DNA from: Sporobolomyces roseus
Taxonomy: Eukaryota; Basidiomycota; Microbotryomycetes; Sporidiobolales; Sporidiobolaceae
Assembly: GCA_016617785.1 (NCBI GenBank)
Contig: JADILM010000008.1
Coordinates: 558,001-622,000, forward strand
DNA length: 64,000 nucleotides
Reading direction: 5' to 3'
The position numbers and the translations under genes are program-made. The notes beneath the pieces were generated by a model. That model was not told the origin of the DNA and ran no database searches. It worked only from the letters and a program-made list of their open reading frames with translations. Shown in pieces: positions 11,171 to 23,398 of the stretch (position 1 is its first letter; each line of letters opens with the position of its first letter).

Positions 11171-14100
11171 ATGCCCGACCTGGGTGAAGTAGTCAAACAG
11201 ACTCTAGCACAGAAACGAGCAGCCGAAGCCAAAGGGGAACGCTTCTCTCCTCCTTCTACTCCGTCATCTTCAACTCTTCCTCCTCAAGATTCTTCGCAGC
11301 AACAAACAAAACCTCGTTCTCAATCTTCTAGTTCGACCAATAGACCTCCTCCTATCACTCCTCCCTTTGCGACTGCACCTTTATCCCCTTACTACACCGA
11401 TTCAACTTCAGTCAACACAACAACTCAAGAACCCAACTCTCCTCTCGGTCTCGACCACCCTCGACCGAAACATCGCACCCAAGCATCTTATGACTGGTTC
11501 GGAGACTTCAAACAACAAGGTGGATTCGAACAACCGAAACAACCTCGTCAAGAAGGGTGGGAATCGCCAAATGGAGGTACTTTGAGAGGTCAGAACGATG
11601 TAGTTCGAACTGAATCCCCCGCTTCGACCCATCATGACAACCACAACAACACGGAACCAGTCACTTCCCCCGCTCCTCCAGCTCCTATTTCTCCCGCACC
11701 TACAAACAATAGGAAACGAACTGAAACGAGTGCGAGAGGTGCAAGTTATCCGACTACGACTTCGGCAGATTCGGATGAGGAGGGAGAAGGGAACTTGGGA
11801 GGAGGGGACAATGGTTCAGATTTACCGAAACGAACTTTGAGGGGAGCGTTTACGGCGGAAGATTTCGATCGAGGACAAAAGAAGATTCAGTATGGGGAAG
11901 GAGCGACGGGAGTTACTGCCGGTTCGAAACATACTGGAGCTGGATCGAAAATGATGAGGAAGGTTTTACATCCTGGTCAATCATCTTCGTCGGGAACTGA
12001 GAAGAAGAAAGGTGGAATGGGAGGAGGTTTGACGAGATCTTCTTCGGCTGGAGAAGGATCGAGATCTCCTGGTGGAACTCAGATGGAAGGATCTCAAACG
12101 ATTGATGGTGGAAGAGCTAGATCTCTACGCTCGAGAAACGGAGGAGACGATGAAGATTGGCAAGAAGATGAGGAAAGAGATCAATTCGATACAGACGCAC
12201 CGGCAGGTCCTCGTTCGATAAGTCAAGCTCGTCGACCTACTTCTTCATCCGGCAAGAAGAACTCTTGGGCGAAACTAAGAACTGCTGCCGCAGCGAACGG
12301 AGGAGGAGGAGATCATTCTGGTACTTCGACTCCGAGGGAACATAGCGATGATGAGGGAGCAAGTGAGAGACCTGGACCCGGTGCAAAGAGACCTTCGAAC
12401 GCGAATGCCAGGAGAGGGAGTGCTTGGGAAGTAGTTAGAAAAAGGCTGGGAGGTGGAGACGAGAGAAAGAAACAGAAAGCTAGGCAAGGAGCTAGTTTGA
12501 CCGGTCATGAACTCATCTCCGTATGTCCTGCTCCCTGCCTTCTTTCGCTTTCGGTGACTGACTCTGTTCGGCACACTTCAGGAACTCACTACTGGTGTAC
12601 TACCTCTCGTCCTCATCAAGATGGCCGTCATGGATCGAGATGAAAGAGGAGATCATCGTATTCCTATCCTCATGAACTACCTCAGTGAGTCCTGACGATC
12701 TCAATCTAGCTCCTGTGAGCTTGTTCTCACGAGTTCTCATTCACAGAACTTCGAATCACCGATTCCGTCTACCCTTTCCACGACCGACATGCAATCTTCC
12801 GAATCGAGCTCGAATACGGAGACGGAGCCGTCAAATGGGTCATCTACCGCGAATTGAAAGATTTCGTCAACCTTCACGCTCATTACCGAGTTGCGAACCT
12901 TCGATTAGGAGTCGACAAGTTCCCTACTTTCCCAAAGACTAGTCTTCCCTACTTGAACTGGTTGAGGGGAGAAGGAAAGGGAGAGAAGGAAGGTGGAGAG
13001 AAGAGTAAAGAACAGAAAGCGAAGGAGGTTGGCAAAGCTGAATTCGCGAGAGGTCAGAGGGAAGCTCTCGAGAACTATTTGCTCAAATTGATCAAAGCTA
13101 CCGTCAGTCAGAACTTTCGTCATACGCTGTACCTGACAGAGACTGACGATAACGACCTTCTGACAGATGTTCGGACCAAGTGCGAATCGACTTTGCAAAT
13201 TCCTCGAGATTTCCGCCATGTCGATTCAACTCGCGACGAGAGGAGGAGAGCAAGGCAAACAAGGTTACCTCGTAAGCTTACTGCTCGCTTCTTCCCTCTG
13301 CAAGAGTACAGCTGACATGACGGAACCGAACAGCGCATCACTTCCGGAGGAGCCTCTCGCAAGAAACCCTCAGGATTCCACCCTTTGAGCTGGAAGAAAC
13401 GTCACGATCCGAAATGGTTCATCGTTCGAGATAGTTACATCGTCGCTGTTGACGATCCCGCCTCTGTAAGTTTGGAGGTCCTCTTGAGCATTCGTCGAAA
13501 TTGCTAAGAGTTCATCATCAATCTACAGACCGAAGTTTACGAAGTCATGCTCGTCGATTCTACCTTTGAGATCGAACGTCCTACTCGAATGTACCGCAAA
13601 GGAATCAAGATGTTCTCCGGTGACAACTCTTCATCCGAAACTCTCCCTACCAACGATCCCAGCGCTCGCACCGATGGACTCCTCTCCGACGAGAAGAAGC
13701 CTCAAGGACATCACGGAGCGGGAGACCCGAACGATCCTTCTTCGACAGGGAAAGCTCAAGGTGACGAATCGGATCTCAAGGACACCTCGAATCATACTTT
13801 TTACCTCAGATCGAGTGAGAGGAAGTTGAGGTTGGTCGCCAAGACTGAACGACAACAAGATCAATTCATTGCTAGTATCGAAAAGATGTTGGCGAAGACG
13901 ATCTGGGCCGGAAGGAACAGGTTCGATTCGTTCGCTCCGATCCGATTGAACGTCGCTGCTCAATGGTTGATCGATGGTGTAAGCTCTCTCTCACTCTATC
14001 GATCTCGTCTAGTACTCACTCAATTTCTGCTATAGCGTGATTACTTCTGGTCTCTCTCAAGAGCTATCGCTTTGGCGAAACACAAGATCTAGTGAATTTC

Positions 14101-17100
14101 GTCTCCTCGATCACCGGTTCTTGAACTCTTACTGATAGCGAGACGTTTTCTCACAGCATTCACGACTGGTGGCTCTCTCCTGAGCTCTACCTTCGCCGAC
14201 CTCCTCACGAGAACGAGAAATGGCGTCTCGATCGACTCTTGCAGCGCAAAGCGAGAGAGGGAGTTCAAGTTTTCGTTATCGTTTACAAAGAGGTTTCCAA
14301 CGATTTCACGTGAGACGCCCTTCCTTGCCTTTCTATCTATGAGTCATGGCTGACTCGCAGCGTACGTAGTCCCGTCGATTCGAACTGGACAAAGACTCGT
14401 CTTCGAGGACTTCACCCCAACATTCACGTCCAGCGTTCACCTTCTCACACTTCGACGGGAACTCTCCTCTGGTCTCACGTATGCCCGATTCCTCTTCATC
14501 TGCTCATAAGACTATCGCTGATTACGCGACTCAATTAGCACGAGAAAATGTGTGTTATCGACGAAACGATTGGCTTCATGGGAGGACTCGATCTTTGTTT
14601 CGGACGGTACGTCTTCCGCCTACTCTCTATATCTCGTTTACTTCGTATTGATGGCTTCGACGTACAGATGGGATTCGCCTGGTCACGTTATGGTTGACGA
14701 TGGACCGAATATCGTCAATTCTGATGATCCCCAAAACTTCGACCGCGATCAAGCTGCGAAAGCTCAGATCTGGCCTGGAAAGGATTACTGCAATCAGCGT
14801 GTCACCGATTTCCACACTCTGAACAAGCCTGAAGAGGACATGTACGATCGAGGAAAAGTTCCCCGTCAACCTTGGTGAGCTCTCTCTCCTTTCTCTCCTG
14901 TTCTCCGAGAGCTTGTTACTGACAATCTACGTCGTTGGAGATAGGCACGATATCGGTCTTCAGATCATCGGTCAACCCGCGAGGGATCTTTGTCGTCACT
15001 TCATTCAACGGTTGGTTGCTATCGCCTGCTATTTCTCAGTTTTGATTGACTGACGTTCGTCTACGATACAGATGGAACTACCTCCTTCGAACAAAGAACC
15101 ACACCGTCAAGATGCCTTTCTTGATCCCTGCTCCCGATTTCACTCCGAAGCAACTTCAAGATCTTCGAATCACTGGTACTTGCGAAGTTCAAATCTGTCG
15201 ATCTGTCGGTCCTTGGTCGATGGGTATTACTCATGTCGAGCATTCAGTAGGCCTTTTGCGTCATCAAGCAGCTCTGATCCTGAGGAACTGATCGGTTCGT
15301 CTTTCAGATCCAAAACGCCTACATCAAAGCTATTCAACTAAGTGATCACTTTGTTTACATCGAGGTGAGCTCCTCTCTTCTCGTTCTCGCTCTGTCAGCT
15401 TCGCTCACCTATCGTTCGCTCGCAGAACCAATTCTTCATCTCTTCGACCGAAGTTGAGGGTACTGTCATCGAGAACAAGATTGGAGCAGCTCTCGTCTCT
15501 CGTATCGTTCGAGCTCACACCGAAGGTACTCCTTGGCGAGCAATGATCGTGTGCCCTCTTGTTCCCGGATGTAAGTCTCTCGTATCTCTTCTCTGTTTCG
15601 CGACATGCTCTGATCGAACATTTCCGCTCAATAGACCCCTTCCCGATCGATCACTCCGAGGCTTCCTCCGTTCGTTTAATCATGGAGTGTCAATTCCGTA
15701 CCATCTGCCGAGGTGAACACTCGATCTTCGCACGACTTCGAGCAGAGGGAATCGACCCCGACGAATACATCACCTTCTTCGGTCTTCGAGGATGGGGCAA
15801 ATTGAGTTCTGGCGCTCTCACGACTGAATCTGTAAGCTCTTGGTGCTCTGATACGTATTTCGAGCGATACTGATCTCCAAACACCTCTCGCTCGCAGACC
15901 TACATCCACGCCAAAGGAATGATTGTCGACGATCGTATCGCTATCATCGGATCCGCCAACATCAACGAACGTTCTCAACGAGGAGATCGAGATTCGGAAC
16001 TCGCTTGTATCATTCGAGACACCGAAATGATCGACTCGACTATGGGAGGAAAACCTTATCAAGTTGGTCGCTTCGCTCATACCATGCGCGTTCGATTGAT
16101 GCGTGAGCATCTCGGTATCGACGTCGATGAACTCGAAGCGAACGAAGGACGTGAGGAACTCCTCGCTCGGGAGGCGACCACGATGAAGACTCGAGACGAC
16201 GAATGGGATCCCGACAACGAACAGAAACAAGGAGACGATACCGGAACAACTCCCTTCACCAAGCGAACCGTTGCTCAGAACATCAAGTCTGGAACTGTCG
16301 AATACACGACAGGAGTTATCGGAGGAATGAAGGAAGCTGCCGCTCTCGGAGTTCAGAAGACCTCTGACAAGATGAGGATCAACACCGAAGTTCACCACGA
16401 TCGAGTCGACGATGATCCTGTCAAGCGTTCCCTTCGACAAGAAACTAAAGCCGATCGAATCACTCGAGGAGAGGAACCTTCGAAAGGATTCGCTTCTTCC
16501 GTTGTACCGACTCTCGAAGAGAAGATGATGACGGAGGATCGACCGAAGAAGGAGCACCGAGCCGAAAACGGGGATCAACCTCAAGGTCGTCAACAAGCCG
16601 ATCGAGAACGCGACGAAGGACCTACCGTTCAAGCTGGATGGCAGAAACGTCAGATCAACGAAGGACGAGACGATGCTGCAGAGGAGGAGGACGAACTATC
16701 GCCGAGATCGAATGGACTGGACGGAGCCGACCCAAAGAACACTGTTCAACGACTTCAAGGATTCAAGAACGAGAACTCTCCTTACACCGATGCCGACAAA
16801 GAACGATTCAAGGGAGACCCAGTCGATCAATCCAGTAAGATGGACGACACTCGCAAGCTCGGAAGATCCGATTCTCAAGAGAACGGTGCACCTCTCTCTC
16901 CCATCTCTGAAGGTGAAGATGCCGACAACAGTCCTCCTTCGAAAGATCGCAAGCTCAACGGAGACTACACTCATCCTTCCAGTCATCCTTCAGCAGAGAA
17001 CTTTCCTCCAGACATCGCAAACGCAGACCTCACTTACGCTTCGATGCTCGACGGACAAACAAGGGACAAGGAGGCTAAGCCTGAAGTTCAACGTCGTGGC

Positions 17101-18298
17101 AGCAACTCGCAAGCAGATTCGAATCAATCCGCAGCCAACCGCAACAAGGTCACTTCGAAGATTCGCGCCAACCTCAAGGAACGAGGCGCTTACACCGTTC
17201 CTCTCGCAAAACCCAAGGTCGATCCCCATGGTTTCGCCGACCCTCTCGTCGACACTTTCTACAAGGAAGTCTGGCTCGCTGCTGCCGTTCGTAACACCCA
17301 GATCTTCCGTAAGGTATTCCGAACGATGCCCGATGATCTCGTTCAGACTTGGAAACAATATCGCGAATTCCAGGTGAGCCGCTTTCGCAACGACTTTCCT
17401 CAGACTACTTGCTGATGTTGCAATTCTTTGCTTCACAGGCCTGGGCTGAACGTCACAACAAGGTGAGTTGTGCTTGAATCTCGCTCTTTTCTCCTCCATT
17501 GCTGATTCAGCTGATTTCTCGTTTGCAGCCTCCAAAGGATGTCGTTCCTCCCGGAGAGGAAGCACCTCACACTGAAGCTTGCGGCCACTCTTGTCAACAC
17601 GGTGCTGGAGGAGGAGGATCTTCGGGAGGAGTCATGGGTCAAGGAGCCGACGAACCTGATCAAACCGAGACGATCGAACAACAAAACTCGCGATTGAGTT
17701 CAACTATGACCGACGAGAAGGCTGGCTTGAATGACGACGAGAAGGAACGAGGATCAGGATTCTCGAAACGAACTAGGAGTTCGACTCTAGCTGGAGAAGG
17801 AGATTCGAAGCAGCATGGTCGAAACCGAAGCAGTACTCTCGCTGGTGGAGAGAGCCATGATCATGACGAAGCTTTCCCTAAGGAGGAGAGGGATCAAATG
17901 GAGGAGCTCTTACACGAAGTTACCGGTCAACTTGGTGAGTTTTTCGAGACCTGCTTCGTTTCAGAGAGTCCGCAACTGACTTGAATCTCTTACTGAATAG
18001 TCGTCTTCCCTACTCGGTAATGAATGATCTCTCATTTATCTATGAACGCTGCTGACCTCCTTCATACTCTTGACAGCTTCCTCGAAGCCGAATCTGCTGG
18101 CAGCAACTTCCTTTTCTCAAAGGATCGTATTCCGTAAGTTTCGCTTTTTTATATCTGTGACTACTCGGTCCGTCACGCTGACAATGACTTCTATTGTTCC
18201 GTCCATAGCCCTATGGCTGTATGCTTATTCCCTTCTCTCGCCATCAACGAGTATCACAGACTGACTCTTCTTTCTTCCTTTGACAGATCTACGACTAA
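11171..18298 (+). CDS. SPO14: Phospholipase D with PX and PH domains (PLD1/SPO14)
   Basis: This enzyme hydrolyses phosphatidylcholine to phosphatidic acid and choline, with roles in membrane traffic. A disordered region of about 440 residues (Ser/Pro/Gly/Lys-rich) is followed by a PX domain ([40 protein letters not shown]). A PH domain follows ([18 protein letters not shown]). HKD motif 1 is HEKMCVID at 14539-14562, preceded by [18 protein letters not shown] motif 2 is HAKGMIVD at 15907-15930, followed by [11 protein letters not shown]. Both have the H-x-K-x4-D triad intact. A long acidic, low-complexity insert (16140-17200) separates motif 2 from the conserved C-terminal helix region ([20 protein letters not shown]). 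The 3' end is built from small exons: 18001-18016 (16 nt), 18077-18133, 18209-18218 (10 nt) and 18287-18298, giving a tail [20 protein letters not shown] then PMAIYD. Confidence 0.93.
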
Positions 18299-18830
18299 TC
18301 TCCATTCATTCTAATCTTTGTACATATCCGTTACCCGTATCTCGACTCTTACCTATTCTACTTTTGTCTATATGATTGCTCGCAAAGGATCTCTGCTATT
18401 TCTCTGTCTTTCTCCGATTCGCTCCGAGCAATTGCGAGAGTCAATTAGTAGCGAGCTCGGCTATAGCTAGACTTGACTCGAACGTCTGTCGCGAGAGTCG
18501 GTCAGTAGTAGTGCGGTTCTACCCGACCAAGGCGAGGCTAGCTTCAGTAGCCGAGAGAGCCAAATTCGACGTTTCGCAACTAGTTGAAACAGTGAAATCG
18601 ATAACAGCAACCACGAGACGCGAAGGTCAGACTTAGGGTCGATTGCTAACAATGGAGGAGTGTCGCATTCAGAAAGAGAGAAAAGAGTCAAAAACGACAG
18701 CCTTGCGAAATCATTCGCAAAATTTGTTCGAAACTCGGCTACCTCGGTTGGCTTCTTTCCCTCCTTTCTTCCTTCTTCTTCCTCAATTCTCTCACTCCTC
18801 ATACCTCAACACACTCTCCTCTACCTCAAT
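18299..18830. promoter_or_regulatory. Intergenic, upstream of isocitrate lyase
   Basis: This 532-bp spacer contains the PLD1 3' flank and the ICL1 promoter. The last 80 bp are pyrimidine-rich (CTTCTTCCTTCTTCTTCC type). I found no TATA box and no recognisable carbon-source response element, and no RNA gene. Confidence 0.4.
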
Positions 18831-21130
18831 ATGGTCAAGTCATTCGAATCTCAAGAAGATGAACTCTTTCAACAGCAAGTCAAGCAAGTCGAGCAATGGT
18901 TCAAGGTGAGCTAATCCCTCTCCTTCTCCGGCACGTGAGTATGAGTACTAACTACTCTCATAACTGCAGTCTGACCGCTTCAAGGGTCTAGTCCGTCCTT
19001 ACTCTGCTGAACAAGTCGTTTCAAAACGAGGAACGATCGAGATTCAATACCCCTCGGCACAGCAAGGCAAGAAGCTTTACAGTCTACTCAAGGGTAAAGC
19101 TGCAAAGGGAGAAGTTTCCCATACCTATGGAGCGTGAGTTCCTCTCTCTCTCGTCGAGTGCTATCGGACTTTCAAGGAGGAAATCGGGATTTAGCGGGGG
19201 CGGGGCACCAAGCTATCTCCTCTCCTCTCTTCCACTTGAAAGATGAGATTGCGCTTCAAATTGGAGGTCACTGTGACAGAAATAGTAGGAGCGATATTGG
19301 AGAGACTCGTGCAGCGAGTGACCGGAATAGAAAAGCTGAAATTTCCTCGCTTTTCTCTCCTTTCGCAATACAGACTCGACCCCGTTCAGGTTACTCAAAT
19401 GGCCAGGTACCTCGACACTGTCTATGTTTCTGGATGGCAATGTTCGAGTACCGCCAGTTCGACGAATGAACCTGGACCTGATCTTGCCGGTAAGTTTCTT
19501 TTCTCAATCTTTCTCGCATTTCGAATCGTTTCCGTTCTACCTGAACTTGAACTGACATGTCTCGACAATCGATAGACTACCCTTCGAACACTGTCCCTAA
19601 CAAGGTCGAGCACCTTTTCATGGCTCAACTCTTCCACGACCGAAAACAACGAGAAGAACGCTCTCGTCTCACTCCCGAACAACGCGCAAAGACTCCCTAC
19701 GTCGACTACCTCCGACCTCTCGTCGCCGATGCCGATACTGGACACGGAGGATTGACCGCTGTCATGAAGCTCACCAAACTCTTCGTCGAGAAGGGTGCTG
19801 CCGGAATTCACATTGAGGATCAAATGCCTGGTACAAAGAAGTGCGGTCGTTAGTCTCTGCTTTCTTCGTATCTCGTTGAGAAGTTCCATGTTCACTGACC
19901 AGCTTTCCATTCCCGCCTTTCGCAGACATGGCCGGAAAAGTTCTCGTTCCCATCTCAGAACACATCAATCGATTAATTGCAATCCGTCTTCAATACGACA
20001 TCATGGGTGTCGAGAACCTCGCTGTCGCCCGAACTGATGCTGAAGCCGCTACCCTTCTCTCTTCGAACGTCGACGAACGTGATCATCCTTTCATTCTCGG
20101 AGCAACCAACGAATCTCTCGAAGACGACCTCGTCACCGTCATGAACAAGGCTGAACAGTCAGGAGTCAGTGGTGACGATCTCCAAAAGGTTGAGGACGAC
20201 TGGACGAAGTCTGCCAACCTCATGCTCTACTCCGACTGTGTTGCCGCTGCCGCGAAGAAATCGGGTGCTTCTCAAGCCAAGGTCGACGAATTCAACAAGG
20301 CTACGGCTCACGTTCCTCACTCGAAGGCTGTCCGACTCGCCAAGTCGATTCTCAACATCTCGGTTCACTGGGATTGGAACGCTCCTCGTACTCGTGAAGG
20401 TTTCTACCGTTACCAAGGAGGAACTCAATGCGCTATCAACCGTGCCGTAGCTTTCGCACCTTACTGCGACCTTCTCTGGATGGAGACCAAGTCACCTATC
20501 CTCGCTCAAGCCAAGGAGTTCGCTACTGGAGTCCGTGCTGCTCACCCCAACAAATGGCTCGCCTACAACTTGTCTCCCTCCTTCAACTGGTCCGCTGCTG
20601 GACTCGACGAGACTCAAATGAAGGATTACATTTGGGAATTGGGCAAGCTCGGTTTCGTTTGGCAATTCATCACTGTGCGTTCTCGCCCACTCTCTCTGTA
20701 TTCGCTTCTATCTCTTGCTGACTCTGTCTCTTCTGTTCCTCTCTACAGCTCGCTGGTCTTCACTCGAACGCTTACATCAGTAACGCTTTCGCCAAGTCAT
20801 TCGCTACCGTACGTCCTCACCTCCCTTCGAAACTTTTCGTCTCTCAAACTTATCGCTTTTTGCTTGCCTCGAGATAGGACGGAATGAAGGCCTACGTCAA
20901 CCTCGTTCAACAGAAGGAGCGTGAGAGTGGATGTGATGTCCTCACCCACCAAAAAGTAAGCTCCTATCGTTTTCGCCTATCTCTCGAATATCAGAGACTG
21001 ATCTCTCCTCTCCTTCTCACAGTGGTCTGGTGCCGATTACGCCGATAACCTTCTCAAGACCGTCACTGGAGGAGTCAGCAGTACTGCCGCTATGGGAGCA
21101 GGTGTAACCGAATCTCAATTCAAGCACTAA
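18831..21130 (+). CDS. ICL1: Isocitrate lyase
   Basis: This is the first glyoxylate-cycle enzyme: it splits isocitrate into glyoxylate and succinate and allows growth on acetate and fatty acids. Exon 1 (18831-18905) encodes 25 residues. Conserved blocks: [55 protein letters not shown] and [20 protein letters not shown], then [46 protein letters not shown] and [16 protein letters not shown]. The catalytic cysteine motif KKCGH is split by an intron near 19850-19925 and is intact after splicing. The protein ends TESQFKH, without a classical SKL peroxisomal signal. Several introns of 50-240 bp are present. Identity is unambiguous. Confidence 0.96.
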
Positions 21131-21786
21131 GCAGCTTTCGCACTCCTCTACGCTTTCGGGTGAACAAAGACTCGCCTAGATCTTCGTCTCGTCGTTGTAC
21201 TTTCCTACCACGTTATTTCTAGCCCTCTTCGACTGCTAAGCTGTGCCGTCCTTTCCTTTGTAATCTTTTCCCTCTCGCGTTGTTCTGAAACAAAGTCATT
21301 CGTCAGCTTTCTATCTCTTTCGTGTTGCTCATAGCCTTCATCGACATGCTCCGAGTCAGCTATACACTTCACGAGAGTTCCTCTCTCAGAGCAGACGAGG
21401 AAGGAAAGCTTTGAAAAGCATTTCGACGAAAACTGCTTCCCATCTTGCCGACTCTGAGCTGTCTCTCTCGCTTCCTCTACGAAGACGCACTTCATTGAGA
21501 GGACAGATCAAATGAGTAAGGAGACTTGGAGCAAACTGAGAACTCACTCTCGATTTGTTCTCCTTCTCAAGTCGGAAAGTGGCTATACTCTTCTTTCGCT
21601 CGATGCTCCCGTCTCCCAAATGCGTTGTGAACGTCGAGATGGACGCCTAGGCGAGTCCAGCTCGATGGATCGCTTCTCATTGCTCTTGTTTAGCTCTCTT
21701 TCTCTCTTCTCTGTCTCCTCTCAATCGCCTTCGACTCGTTCCTCACTCTCCTCGGTCAGCGGCTTCAACACGGTTCCAATCTTCCA
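21131..21786. other. Intergenic between ICL1 and the KRE9-like gene
   Basis: This 656-bp spacer between two same-strand genes has a pyrimidine-rich leader (21690-21780) before the downstream start. Short open frames on both strands lack protein-like composition. No RNA gene was recognised. Confidence 0.4.
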
Positions 21787-23261
21787 ATGGTCCTTTCGAG
21801 ACTTGGGCTCAGCCTTCTCGCGGTCGCTCTCGCTATTCCTTTCGCAAAAGCTTTAGTCGTTATCACTCCTGACAACGAAACCGTCTGGGAGTGAGTTCTG
21901 CTTCCTCTTTTACACTAGCCCGATCAGTATACTCACATGCAGCAACGTAGTCGAACGGGCAAAACGAAGACTTACATCAAATGGGGACTCGACCCGCCGA
22001 CTGATCCTCCTCCAAGAACGAATGTGAGCTTGATTTCGCTTCCTCTCTCGAGCAAAACCTGAGACTGATACCTGGCTCAATGGTAGTTATTCACGATCTG
22101 GTTGAGAAACGGTGCTCCCGACATGTACGATCCACCTCTCAACCTCACTCTCGCTCGACATGTCGATTTCGTCGGGAAATCTCAAGTCGAAGTTCAGGAT
22201 GTTATCGACTTCTTAGCTGGACCTGGTTGTGAGTCGCAGACTATCCATAGGAGATGAGCTCGTTACTGATAGCTCCTTGAATAGATCAACTCTTCCTTTC
22301 GGATCCAGACAACTCGACCATCGTTTACTGCGAATCTCCAGTCTTCGATATCGAAGACGATCCAGAAGTTGCACTCGAGCGACGGAGGCGCAGAGAAGCT
22401 GGAGAGACGCTCCTGCCTTCGAGCGAACCTTCACCTGAGCCTACGACGAGTGTGGAGGAGGAACCTTCGACCTCTTCTATAGCCGAAGAAACGACAACTT
22501 CGACTCCAGAGGAGGAGGCTACAACCGAAGCAGAGGATCCCACCAGAGTCATCACTCAGGATTTTGAACCCGCACCGACGGATCCACCTAGAGAGGAGGA
22601 GGTCGTCGGTTCGATTGAAGATGCCGCTTCCTCGAGTTGGTGGTCTGACTCGATCTCCTCGTTGTTCAGCTCCACGACGACGGATGAGCCAGCGCCTGCT
22701 GAGGATACCCGGCGAGAGCCAATCTTGCGCCCTTCGCCTCCGCCAAGTAGAGACGAAGAGCCGGAACCCGCAAACGAACCTCCTCCTCCGCCCCTTTCCT
22801 CGACAACTACTTCTATCACTCCTCCTCCTCCAGTATCTTCGAGCGAACCCTCACCTCCTCCGCCTCCTCCACCTCCCTCGGCGACTATCGTTGAACCCTC
22901 TCCTCCTGCTGGATCGAGCTCTCGCGATTTCTACTGGTACTACTCTGTTTCCGATTCACCTGCACCCGAGCCTACTCCTTCATCGAATCCCCAAGCCGCT
23001 CCTTCGAATATCGCAACGATGAATGCGAACGCTCCCTGCACCTGTGGACAGAGTCAAAATCAAAATCAGAATCAAGCTGTCAGCAACGTCGAGGCCGGGA
23101 CGACATTCCAAATCTTGATCCGACCGATGCCAGGCTCCCACGCAGACGAAGGACTCAAGTTATTCACCGTCACCGGAGGAGCCGCTTCCCTCAGCTTTGT
23201 CGGATGCAAAGGGTTGTTGTCGATTCTAGCGGGATCTTTCTTCCTTCTTCATTTGTTCTGA
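21787..23261 (+). CDS. Secreted Ser/Pro-rich GPI-type protein, KRE9/KNH1-like N-terminal domain
   Basis: The protein opens with a signal peptide (LGLSLLAVALAIPFAKA). It then has a small beta domain beginning VVITPDNETVWDRTGKTKTY and continuing IKWGLDPPTDPP, LFTIWLRNGAPDMYDPPLNL and GPGYQLFLSDPDNSTIVYCE. This matches the 'P-x-x-x-x-x-W-x-x-G-x-x-x-x-I-x-W' start of the Ser-Thr-rich GPI-anchored (Kre9/Knh1 N-terminal) family. About 250 residues rich in Glu, Thr, Ser and Pro follow, including a run of consecutive prolines (22855-22877). The C-terminus is a hydrophobic tail (LLSILAGSFFLLHLF) of the type replaced by a GPI anchor. Exon 2 is read from the TAG acceptor just after 21950, because the alternative CAG acceptor gives a non-homologous frame. 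A cell wall or surface role is inferred. Confidence 0.72.
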
Positions 23262-23398
23262 TCCAGTCCCTTCTCAGTAGATTCACTTTGTCGAAATGTT
23301 ATAGCAGTATCCGTTGTACTACTCTATCAATCGACTCGAACGAGATTATGTGAATCAGCGAAACAAACTATCTCAATAGTTACAGCAAAAAAACAAAA

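Noticed and set aside
15676..16632. 318-codon open frame on the minus strand inside PLD1
   Set aside because: It is antisense to the conserved HKD2 region and the acidic insert. Its Ser/Arg/Val-rich content follows from reading GAA/GAC/TCG-rich codons backwards, and it has no recognisable domain.
18476..18560. Possible tRNA-like segment (GCGGTTCTACCCGACC) upstream of ICL1
   Set aside because: It does not fit the box B consensus, and no box A or acceptor-stem pairing could be found at the right distance.
22564..23022. 152-codon Leu/Arg-rich frame within the KRE9-like gene
   Set aside because: It is a shadow frame of the Pro/Ser/Glu-rich repeat region (CTC and CGA arise from CCT and GAA shifts).
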